DNA from: Anaerolineae bacterium
GTDB taxonomy: Bacteria; Chloroflexota; Anaerolineae; Promineifilales; Promineifilaceae
Assembly: GCA_020848035.1 (NCBI GenBank)
Contig: JADLAX010000065.1
Span: forward strand, 220,354-284,353
Direction: 5' to 3'
DNA length: 64,000 nt
Part shown: piece by piece, positions 1-6,967 of the stretch
How positions within the stretch are numbered: the stretch's first letter is position 1
Layout: each line of letters opens with the position of its first letter
The notes under the pieces: generated by a model
The model's input: the letters and a program-made list of their open reading frames with translations, nothing else
Told to the model about the DNA's origin: nothing
The model's database searches: none
Translations under genes and position numbers: made by a program

Positions 1-2
1 AA

Positions 3-695
3 CGGCTGGCCCGCGCTTATGGCGCAACCTTGCGCGACAACGCCCCCGTCACCGCCATCTACCCGGCGGGCAACGAAATTACCGTCGTGGCGGGTGGGGA
101 AATCTACACCTGCGAGAAGCTGGTTATTGCCAGCGGCGCGTGGACCAATCACTTGCTGATCTATTTTGGCACCAAAATTAACCTCACCGTCACACAAGAG
201 CAGGTGACCTACTACGCCTCGCCCCATCCGGCCGATTTTGCCCCAGAGCGTTTCCCCATCTGGATATGGCTGGATGAGCCCTGTTTTTATGGCTTTCCCG
301 CCTTTGGCGAAGCAGGGCCAAAGATTGCTCAGGACGTGGGCGGGCGGGAAACTACGGCCGAATCGCGCACCTTTGAGATTGACCCCGCCGCCTTCCAGCG
401 CACCGACACGTTCCTCCGCCAGCACCTGCCCACCGCCCACGGCCCCATCATCACCGCCAAAACTTGCCTCTACACCATGCCGCCCGACCGGGACTTTGTC
501 CTGGACACGCTGCCCATTTATCCCAACGTCGCCGTTGCCGTTGGCGCGGGGCACGCCTTCAAATTTGCCTCGCTGCTGGGCAAAATTCTCAGCCAGCTGG
601 CCCTAACCGGGCAGTCCGAACACGATTTGAGCCTGTTCCAATTCAGTCGCCCCATTCTTTTTGCCGAAAATCCGGTGAAAGAATTTATGGTGTAA
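3..695 (+). CDS. FAD-dependent amine oxidase, sarcosine oxidase/N-methyltryptophan oxidase type (5'-truncated)
   Basis: This is the C-terminal part (about 230 residues) of a DadA/monomeric sarcosine oxidase family flavoenzyme. Such enzymes oxidatively demethylate or deaminate secondary amines, using covalently bound FAD and releasing hydrogen peroxide. The frame is open from base 3, so the gene starts upstream of the window. Visible hallmarks are the SGAWTN segment, the TKTCLYTMPPD segment that includes the cysteine position used for covalent flavin attachment in MSOX, and the closing GAGHAFKFASLLGKIL segment. The gene ends 80 bp before the peptide-transporter operon on the same strand, so it may supply substrate context for that importer. 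Substrate not determined. Confidence 0.85.
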   Translation, partial: RLARAYGATLRDNAPVTAIYPAGNEITVVAGGEIYTCEKLVIASGAWTNHLLIYFGTKINLTVTQEQVTYYASPHPADFAPERFPIWIWLDEPCFYGFPAFGEAGPKIAQDVGGRETTAESRTFEIDPAAFQRTDTFLRQHLPTAHGPIITAKTCLYTMPPDRDFVLDTLPIYPNVAVAVGAGHAFKFASLLGKILSQLALTGQSEHDLSLFQFSRPILFAENPVKEFMV

Positions 696-698
696 GTG

Positions 699-746
699 GC
701 CGACTCCAGTCGGCAAAGTGTGGGCCAATTTTTAAAATTGGCCCAC
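699..746. terminator. Two adjacent hairpins after the oxidase gene
   Basis: A 7-bp hairpin (arms 699-705 and 708-714) is followed by an almost perfect 27-base palindrome with 13-base arms (720-732 and 734-746). They lie between the oxidase stop and the lipoprotein start. There is no T tract, so this may be a bidirectional or factor-assisted terminator, or a small palindromic repeat. The role is inferred from position. Confidence 0.5.
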
Positions 747-774
747 GCTCACAAAAGATCGAAGGAGAAGAAAG

Positions 775-2487
775 ATGAAGAAGCAAACTGTATTGAAGTT
801 GTGGTTGTTTTTGCTGCTTGCTGTTTTGCTGGCAGCCTGCGGTGGCAGCGAAACAGATTCCGCCGACGCAGAAGCCACTGTGCCATCTGGCGGCAGCACC
901 GATGCGGCCACAACCGATGAAGGACCGGTGGTGCTGCGTGTGGGTTGGGCCGGCAGTCCCGACACGCTGAATCCGGGGACGGCCGTTCTCACCGAAGCGT
1001 ACACCATCTTTGAAATGGTCTATGACTCCATGTACCAGCTGGAGCTGGATGGCACCTACAGCCTGGAGCTGGCCGACAGCGTCGACATCTCCGAGGATGG
1101 CCTGGTGTACACCTTCCACATCCGCGACGGCATTACCTTCCACGATGGTGAAGCGCTCACCGCCGAAGATGTGGCCTTCTCGTACAACCTGTACGCCAGC
1201 CAGGAAGATTTCCCCTTCCTGCCCGTCTACACTGAGTTTTTTGCCTCGGTTGAGGCCGACGACAGCAACAACGTCATTATCACCCTCACCGATGCTATCC
1301 CCAACATCGAAAGCCAGCTGATCTACCTTTACGTCTTGCCAGAACATATCTGGGGGGCGCTGGAAGGTACGGCCGTTCCCGAGTTCGAGAACGAAGCGAT
1401 GATCGGCTCTGGTCCATTTAAGATGGTGGAATATGCCCAAAATGAATTTGTTCGCCTGGAAGGGGTGAAGGATCATTATCTGCAAGGCCCCATCATCGAC
1501 GAAGCAGTGTTCCAGACCTTTGAAAACCAGGACGCCCTGGTACAGGCGCTGCGCACCGGCCAGGTAGACATGATTACGGAAATGCCCAATACGGCCGTTG
1601 TCTCCCTGCGCAACGAAGAAAATATCGAACTGGTCACCGGCCCGCCGCTCTCCCCCAGCGTCACCGACATCATCTTCAACCAGACCGCCCCGGAAAACTG
1701 TCCCCCCGGTGACGGCCTCTGCACCGGCCATCCCGCCCTGCAAGACCGCACCGTGCGCCTGGCCCTGGCCCACGCCACCGACAAGCAGCAAATCATCGAC
1801 GTGGTCCTGCTCGGCCTCGGCTCGCCTGGCCTTACCCTCATCCCCGACAGCCTGGGCGTCTTCTACAACGACTCCCTCAACGATTACGAATACGATGTGG
1901 CCCTGGCCAACCAGATTCTCGATGACGCCGGTTACCTGGACAGCGACGGCGACGGCATTCGCGAAATGCCCGACGGCAGCAGCCCGCTCAACCTGCGCAT
2001 GAACTGGCCCAGCGACAGCACCGAAGCACCCCGCATGGCCGAACTGCTCGCCAGCATGTGGGCCGAAGTCGGCGTAGGCACCGAACTGCAAGCCCTGGAC
2101 CCCGATGCCCTCACCTCCATCTGCTGCCCCGCCTTCGACTTCGACGTCATCCTGTGGGGCTGGGGCTCGGACCCCGACCCGAACTTCCTGCTCAGCGTTA
2201 TGCTGACCGAGGAAATCCCCACCGGGAACAGCGAATCCGGCTACGCCAACCCCACCTACGACGAGCTGTATTTGCAGCAAGCGGTCGAGCTGGATCAGCA
2301 GCAGCGCATTGATCTCATCTGGGAAATGCAGCGCATCGTCCATGAAGATGTTGTCTACATCATTCCCTTCTACTCCCAATCGGTGCAGGCCTACCGCACC
2401 GACCGCTTCACCGGCTGGCAAACTGACTCCGGTAAAGTGGCCCTGGAAGATACCAGCTCCTTGCTGGTAATCGAACCAGTTCGATAA
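775..2487 (+). CDS. ABC transporter substrate-binding lipoprotein, family 5 (oligo/dipeptide type)
   Basis: This is the extracytoplasmic solute receptor of a peptide/nickel-type ABC importer (SBP_bac_5). Its start is an ATG preceded by a GAAGGAGAAG ribosome site. Residues 1-21 form a lipoprotein signal with lipobox LLAAC and Cys22 as the lipidation site. A short Ser/Thr/Asp-rich linker leads into the mature domain. Family hallmarks are the GTYSLELADS and YTFHIRDGITFHDGE segments near residues 95-125 and the LTAEDVAFSYN motif. The length (570 residues) is normal. It heads a five-gene co-directional operon with two permeases and two ATPases. Specificity for peptides rather than another solute is by family only. 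Confidence 0.93.
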   Translation: MKKQTVLKLWLFLLLAVLLAACGGSETDSADAEATVPSGGSTDAATTDEGPVVLRVGWAGSPDTLNPGTAVLTEAYTIFEMVYDSMYQLELDGTYSLELADSVDISEDGLVYTFHIRDGITFHDGEALTAEDVAFSYNLYASQEDFPFLPVYTEFFASVEADDSNNVIITLTDAIPNIESQLIYLYVLPEHIWGALEGTAVPEFENEAMIGSGPFKMVEYAQNEFVRLEGVKDHYLQGPIIDEAVFQTFENQDALVQALRTGQVDMITEMPNTAVVSLRNEENIELVTGPPLSPSVTDIIFNQTAPENCPPGDGLCTGHPALQDRTVRLALAHATDKQQIIDVVLLGLGSPGLTLIPDSLGVFYNDSLNDYEYDVALANQILDDAGYLDSDGDGIREMPDGSSPLNLRMNWPSDSTEAPRMAELLASMWAEVGVGTELQALDPDALTSICCPAFDFDVILWGWGSDPDPNFLLSVMLTEEIPTGNSESGYANPTYDELYLQQAVELDQQQRIDLIWEMQRIVHEDVVYIIPFYSQSVQAYRTDRFTGWQTDSGKVALEDTSSLLVIEPVR

Positions 2488-2489
2488 CT

Positions 2490-2538
2490 GGAGATTAGAG
2501 ATTGGAGATTGAAGCCCTCAATCTCCAATCTCCAATCG
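2490..2538. repeat. Word-repeat palindrome, GGAGATT/AATCTCC family
   Basis: The left arm is three near-tandem copies of GGAGATT (about 2490-2510). The right arm (2519-2538) is the reverse complement, AATCTCC repeated. The loop is about 8 bases. It sits directly after the lipoprotein stop and upstream of the permease start. The same family recurs at 44131-44190. Its presence after the binding-protein gene would suit differential expression of receptor over permeases, which is inference. Confidence 0.8.
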
Positions 2539-2558
2539 CCACTCTCCTCAGCAATCGC

Positions 2559-3590
2559 ATGAAACAATCGCGCTACCTCCTCAAAAAAATCGGCTGGGCG
2601 CTGCTGACGGTGCTCATTGTTATCCTGCTGAACTTTTTTCTCTTCCGCATTTTGCCGGGTGATCCGGCGCGGGCGGGCATCCGTGATCCGCGCCTGACGC
2701 AAGATGCCGTAGCCGCCATCCGCGAGCGGTTTGGCCTGGACAAACCCGTCATCAACTGCTTTGAATCGCTCAACCCGGTGGAATTTGGCAGCTGTGGCGT
2801 CAATCCGCTGGATACGCAGCTGTTCATCTACGTGGGCAATTTGCTCAGCGGTGAATTAGGCATTAGCTATCACACCAACCGCCCGGTCATCGACATGCTC
2901 AAGGAGCAGCTGTGGAATACCGTGCTGCTGATTGGCGCCGGGCAGATTTTGGCCATTTTCCTGGGCATGGGGCTGGGCATTCTGGCGGCCTGGCGCGCCC
3001 GCACCACCATCGATTTTAGTGCCCTGCTGGCCAGCCTCACCTTTTGGAGCCTGCCCACCTTTTGGCTGGGCATCATTTTGCTCTTTTGGGGCAGCAGCCA
3101 GTTTGGCCTGCCGACTGGCGGCAAGCTCACCCCGGCGGGCAATTTTGCCAACATCTGGGAAGAATGGGCCGATGTGGGCTGGCATTTGCTGCTGCCCACG
3201 CTGACCTACACCATCGTCTTTCTGGGCGAGTACATGCTCATCATGCGCAGTACCTTGCTGGACGTGCTGAGCGAAGATTACATCCTCACCGCCAAGGCCA
3301 AGGGGCTGCGCACGGCCCAAATTCTGAAGGACCACGCCCTGCAAAACGCGATGCTGCCGATGGTAACCATCATCGCCCTGAACCTGGGCTTTACCGTCGC
3401 CGGGGCGATCCAGATTGAGACGGTGTTTTCCTGGCCAGGGTTGGGTGGCGCGATTTTTGAGGCGGTGGAGCGCAAGGATTACCCGATGTTGCAAGGGGCG
3501 TTTTTGCTCATTGCCGTCAGCGTCATTTTTGCCAATCTGGTGGCCGATTTGCTGTATTCGTACCTGGATCCTCGGGTGCAGGCAGGGTAA
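2559..3590 (+). CDS. ABC transporter permease, DppB/OppB family
   Basis: This is an inner-membrane permease of the peptide ABC importer. I chose the ATG at 2559 (MKQSRYLLKK) because the upstream in-frame codons lie inside a palindromic repeat. The protein of about 343 residues has the expected N-terminal membrane helix followed by the FFLFRILPGDPAR motif, then a periplasmic loop and five further helices. The EAA coupling motif is seen near the end of the transmembrane domain (ILTAKAKGLRTAQILKDHAL). The typical C-terminal end LADLLYSYLDPRV, in slightly altered form, is also present. The next permease starts 3 bp after its stop, which indicates translational coupling. Confidence 0.92.
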   Translation: MKQSRYLLKKIGWALLTVLIVILLNFFLFRILPGDPARAGIRDPRLTQDAVAAIRERFGLDKPVINCFESLNPVEFGSCGVNPLDTQLFIYVGNLLSGELGISYHTNRPVIDMLKEQLWNTVLLIGAGQILAIFLGMGLGILAAWRARTTIDFSALLASLTFWSLPTFWLGIILLFWGSSQFGLPTGGKLTPAGNFANIWEEWADVGWHLLLPTLTYTIVFLGEYMLIMRSTLLDVLSEDYILTAKAKGLRTAQILKDHALQNAMLPMVTIIALNLGFTVAGAIQIETVFSWPGLGGAIFEAVERKDYPMLQGAFLLIAVSVIFANLVADLLYSYLDPRVQAG

Positions 3591-3593
3591 AAA

Positions 3594-4526
3594 ATGAGTG
3601 AAACAACTGTTGGGGCAACCTCGTTAAGCGGATTTTGGCGCAGTTTTCGGCGCAGCCGCATGGGGCTGGTGGGGCTGTTTATGTTGGTGACCGTCATCTT
3701 GATGGCCGTGTTTGCCCCGTACATCGCCCCCTACGATCCCAAAGAGGTGATTCGTGTCACCATCGACGACATTTATGCGCCGCCCAGCGCCGCGCACTGG
3801 CTGGGCACCGATGACGCCGGGCGGGATGTGCTGTCTAATTTCATTTACGGTTCACGCGTGTCGCTGATTGTGGGCTTTTTTGCCTCGTTTATCTCCATTT
3901 TTATTGGCAGCGTGGTGGGCATTGTGGCCGGGTTTTACGGCGGTCGGGCCGAGAATGTGCTGATGCGCTTTACCGACATCATGCTGGTGATCCCCGACTT
4001 GCCGCTGGCGGTGGTGATTGTGGCCCTGACCAAACCCAGCCTGTGGAACATCATTTTTGTCATTGGGGCGCTGGGCTGGACCGGATCGGCGCGGCTGGTG
4101 CGCTCGCAGACGCTGGCGGTGAAGCAGCGCAAGTTTGTGCTGCGGGCACGTTCCATTGGCGCAGGTAATGTGCACATCATTCGTTACCACATCTTCCCTA
4201 TGGTGCTGCCGCTCATTGTGGTGAACACCGTCCTGGTCATTTCCCTGGCGATTTTGAACGAGAGCACGCTGAGCTTTTTGGGCCTGTCTGACCCCACGGC
4301 GCTGAGCTGGGGGCAGATGCTCAACTTTGCCTTCACTCGCGGGGCAATGAGCGCCCGCGCCTGGTGGGCGCTGGTGATGCCTGGCCTGGGCATTGTGTGG
4401 GCGGTGCTGGCCTGCACGCTGCTGGGCCAGGGGCTGGAGCAGGTGCTCAATCCCCGGCTGGAGACACACCATCTGGCGGTGGGGGCACAGATGGTGGCCC
4501 GTCCTGGCATGGAGGCACAGGTATGA
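3594..4526 (+). CDS. ABC transporter permease, DppC/OppC family
   Basis: This is the second membrane subunit of the importer. It has the DppC N-terminal helix with FAPYIAPYDP, the HWLGTDDAGRDVLSNFIYGSR motif characteristic of the family, and a BPD_transp_1 core with EAA loop residues around RARSIGAGNVHIIRYHIFP. The length of 310 residues is normal. Its TGA stop overlaps the ATG of the following ATPase (ATGA at 4523-4526), and only 3 bp separate it from the preceding permease. The five transporter genes are therefore almost certainly one transcript. I see no internal promoter. Confidence 0.93.
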   Translation: MSETTVGATSLSGFWRSFRRSRMGLVGLFMLVTVILMAVFAPYIAPYDPKEVIRVTIDDIYAPPSAAHWLGTDDAGRDVLSNFIYGSRVSLIVGFFASFISIFIGSVVGIVAGFYGGRAENVLMRFTDIMLVIPDLPLAVVIVALTKPSLWNIIFVIGALGWTGSARLVRSQTLAVKQRKFVLRARSIGAGNVHIIRYHIFPMVLPLIVVNTVLVISLAILNESTLSFLGLSDPTALSWGQMLNFAFTRGAMSARAWWALVMPGLGIVWAVLACTLLGQGLEQVLNPRLETHHLAVGAQMVARPGMEAQV

Positions 4527-5512
4527 GATCGCTGCGTCAAGCGCCGGTTTTGCTGGAGGTGCGCAACCTCAACACTGATTTTTTGACGCCTGGTGAGGCA
4601 CCGGCCCATGCGTTGGCGGACATTAATTTTACGCTGCGCGAGGGTGAGGTGCTGGGCATTGTGGGGGAGAGCGGCTGTGGCAAGACAACGTTGATGTTGT
4701 CGTTGATGCGGTTGCTGCCGGCCAACGGCCGTATCACCTCGGGCCAGGTCAATTTTATGAACACCGACCTGCTCTCCCTCTCCGAGCGTGAAATGGGGGA
4801 CGTGCGCTGGAAAAATGTGGCCATGATCTTCCAGGGCGCGATGAATGCCCTCAACCCGGTGCACACCGTAGGCCGCCAGATTGCCGAGGCGATCATCCAG
4901 CACAACTACATCACCGACCAAAAGCTGGTCACCGACCGGGTGGTAGAGCTGCTGGAGCTGGTGGGCATCGGCGCGGAACGTAAGGACCAATACCCGCATC
5001 AATATTCCGGCGGCATGCGCCAGCGGGCCATGATTGCCATGGCCCTGGCCTGCAATCCGCAGGTGGTGATTGCCGACGAACCCACCACGGCGCTGGATGT
5101 GATGATCCAGGCGCAAATTTTGGAGCTGCTGGCCAAGCTGCGCGACAAGCTGGGGTTGTCGATTTTGTTTGTGACGCACGATTTGGGCGTGGTGGCCGAG
5201 ATGTGCGACACGGTGCTGGTGATGTACGGCGGCGTCACGGCCGAATATGCCGACGTTGATACCATCTTCAACACGCCGCAGCATCCGTACACCCAGGAGC
5301 TGCTGCGCGCCTTCCCCGACCTGACGCGGCCTACGGAAAAGCTGGTGAGCATTCCCGGCTACCCGCCGCGATTGAACGCCCTGCCGCCCGGCTGCCGCTT
5401 TGCCCCGCGCTGCCCGCACGTGTTTGATCGCTGTCATGGGGAACGGCCGTTGCTGCATCCGCTGAACGGCCGTCATTTTGCCAGTTGCCACCTGGTTGAA
5501 AATGAAAAATAA
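4523..5512 (+). CDS. Peptide ABC transporter ATP-binding protein, DppD/OppD family
   Basis: This is the first cytoplasmic ATPase of the importer. The start is the ATG at 4523 that overlaps the permease stop. A longer upstream reading frame exists but lies within the permease gene. The protein of about 329 residues has Walker A GESGCGKTT, Q-loop MIFQGAMNALNP, signature YSGGMRQR, Walker B VVIADEPTTALD and a THDLGV switch. The C-terminal oligo_HPY extension carries the cysteine pattern CRFAPRCPHVFDRC followed by a late Cys, which in relatives can bind a metal cluster. The copy with the longer HPY tail normally pairs with an OppF-type ATPase, which follows. Confidence 0.93.
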   Translation: MRSLRQAPVLLEVRNLNTDFLTPGEAPAHALADINFTLREGEVLGIVGESGCGKTTLMLSLMRLLPANGRITSGQVNFMNTDLLSLSEREMGDVRWKNVAMIFQGAMNALNPVHTVGRQIAEAIIQHNYITDQKLVTDRVVELLELVGIGAERKDQYPHQYSGGMRQRAMIAMALACNPQVVIADEPTTALDVMIQAQILELLAKLRDKLGLSILFVTHDLGVVAEMCDTVLVMYGGVTAEYADVDTIFNTPQHPYTQELLRAFPDLTRPTEKLVSIPGYPPRLNALPPGCRFAPRCPHVFDRCHGERPLLHPLNGRHFASCHLVENEK

Positions 5513-5513
5513 G

Positions 5514-5585
5514 GCGGAGTGAGCATCCTCAGATGCGAACGGCTGGCGCAAGACCCGTTCCGCATCTGAGGATGCTCCACTCCGC
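5514..5585. repeat. Long imperfect hairpin between the two ATPase genes
   Basis: The left arm (5514-5537) and right arm (5561-5585) are reverse complements with a single one-base insertion. They are separated by a 23-base loop that contains AACGGCTGGCGC. The element begins one base after the oppD stop. A 24-bp stem inside an operon suggests an mRNA processing or attenuation structure, or a miniature palindromic mobile repeat. Confidence 0.8.
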
Positions 5586-5614
5586 ACAAGTCAATAACTT
5601 CTTGTTTGAAAATT

Positions 5615-6598
5615 ATGAATGAACAACCGCCCATCATCGAAGTAAAAAATCTGCGCAAGCTGTTTCCGGTGCAAAAGACCACGCTGTGGGACAAGGAAGA
5701 GAAGTTTGTCCACGCCGTGGATGACGTGAGCTTTGTGCTGCATCCCGGCGAGGTGCTGGCCCTGGTGGGCGAAAGCGGCTGCGGCAAATCCACCCTGGCC
5801 CTGACGTTAATGAACCTGGAAACGCCCACCGAGGGGCAAATCTTTTTTGAGGGGAAGGACGTCACGCACCTGAGCGGTAAGGCGCTGCAAGCGATGCGGC
5901 GGCACATCCAGATGGTGTTTCAGGACCCGTACGAATCGCTGAACCCGACGATGACCATTGGTGACATTGTGGCCGAGCCGCTGGTGGTGCACCGCCTGGC
6001 ACCCAACCAGCAGGAACGGGATGCGCGGGTGGTGCAGGCGCTGGAGGATGCCGGGCTGAAGCCCGCCAGCAACTTCATGCACCGTTATCCACACGAGCTG
6101 TCCGGCGGGCAGCGGCAGCGGGTGGTGATTGCCGGGGCGCTGGTGCTGGAGCCCAAGGTGCTGCTGGCCGACGAGCCGGTGTCGATGCTGGACGTCAGCA
6201 TTCGCGCCGAGATTTTGAATTTGCTGGCGTCGCTGCGCGAGACGCGCGGCATCTCGGTGCTGTTTATCACCCATGATTTGGGCACGGTGGCTTACTTTGC
6301 CGACCGGATTGCGGTGATGTACCTGGGGCGCATTGTGGAGCAGGGGGAGACGCTGGCGGTGTTGGAACGGCCGTTACACCCCTACACCAAAGCGCTTCTT
6401 TCCGTCATGCCCGTGCCTAACCCTCGGCTGCGGCGCGAGCGCATCATCTTGCAGGGCGAAACACCCAACCCGATTAACCTGCCCCGCGGCTGCCGCTTCC
6501 ACCCGCGCTGTCCCGTGGCCCAGCCCCACTGCCAGGAAACCGACCCCGCCTGGCGCGAAATCGAGCCGCGCCACTTTGCTGCCTGCCTGGAGGTGTGA
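5615..6598 (+). CDS. Peptide ABC transporter ATP-binding protein, DppF/OppF family
   Basis: This is the second ATPase subunit. I chose the ATG at 5615 (MNEQPPIIEV). A TTG three codons upstream is possible but has no better ribosome site. Motifs in order are the LRKLFPV start common to OppF, Walker A GESGCGKST, VFQDPYESLNP, signature LSGGQRQR, Walker B VLLADEPVSMLD, THDLGT, and an HPY tail with CRFHPRCP and a terminal FAAC cysteine. The length of about 327 residues is normal. It closes the operon. The gene is separated from oppD by a 72-base hairpin, which could tune relative ATPase expression. Confidence 0.93.
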   Translation: MNEQPPIIEVKNLRKLFPVQKTTLWDKEEKFVHAVDDVSFVLHPGEVLALVGESGCGKSTLALTLMNLETPTEGQIFFEGKDVTHLSGKALQAMRRHIQMVFQDPYESLNPTMTIGDIVAEPLVVHRLAPNQQERDARVVQALEDAGLKPASNFMHRYPHELSGGQRQRVVIAGALVLEPKVLLADEPVSMLDVSIRAEILNLLASLRETRGISVLFITHDLGTVAYFADRIAVMYLGRIVEQGETLAVLERPLHPYTKALLSVMPVPNPRLRRERIILQGETPNPINLPRGCRFHPRCPVAQPHCQETDPAWREIEPRHFAACLEV

Positions 6599-6631
6599 GG
6601 CGACGGCCGTTTACTCCCCCAACATCCGTTA

Positions 6632-6763
6632 CACCTCCGCTTGAGGTTGCTTCGTTTTTCCCTGCTCCCGTGCTCCCCGGATCGAGCCAATCAGTTTATT
6701 AAAAGCATCGGCAAATTGGGTGACGCCCTTGTTTTGCAGCTGCTCGGTGATGCGCTCCAGGAT
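6632..6763 (-). pseudogene. Possible remnant of a transaldolase C-terminus
   Basis: On the minus strand, an open segment reads ITEQLQNKGVTQFADAFNKL followed by IGSI. This resembles the C-terminal helix of transaldolases, in which 'GV-x-x-FA-x-x-FD-x-L' precedes the end. Upstream of it the frame runs into a dispersed repeat (6829-6905) with no catalytic domain. I read it as a degraded gene end left after a rearrangement. The similarity is short and judged from memory of the family, so confidence is low. Confidence 0.35.
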
Positions 6764-6828
6764 ACACCAGCGAGGTACGTTTGCGATATGAAGTTGCTGT
6801 TGTGATTTACGTTTTTTGATTAGGTAAA

Positions 6829-6905
6829 CACCCTCACCCCAGCCCTCTCCCTGGGAGGGAGAGGGAGCCAGATTCCCTCCCCCTGCCGGGGTTATGGTGG
6901 GGGTT
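6829..6905. repeat. Dispersed GC-skewed inverted repeat (CCCTCTCCCT family), copy 1
   Basis: The segment reads CACCCTCACCCCAGCCCTCT, then the palindromic core CTCCCTGGGAGGGAGAGGGAG, a CCCTCCCCCTGCCGGGG part and a final GGTGGGGGTT. Closely similar copies lie at 29637-29718, 31255-31338 (inverted) and 44634-44726. All copies are intergenic and next to gene ends. This copy lies 63 bp upstream of hypF. Confidence 0.85.
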
Positions 6906-6967
6906 GGACATACATTACCGATCAACTTTTTTAAACACGAACTGGAACGATCGGGTAAAATTGCCTC

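Noticed and set aside
685..2421. Long minus-strand open frame opposite the binding lipoprotein gene
   Set aside because: It mirrors the strong plus-strand gene, has Gly/Val/Ala-rich composition without any domain, and is typical of antisense frames in GC-rich codon usage.
4184..5587. Minus-strand frame of about 467 codons opposite the peptide ABC genes
   Set aside because: The plus strand holds a clear ATPase and permease with all motifs; the opposite frame is His/Gln/Arg-rich and has no recognisable domain.
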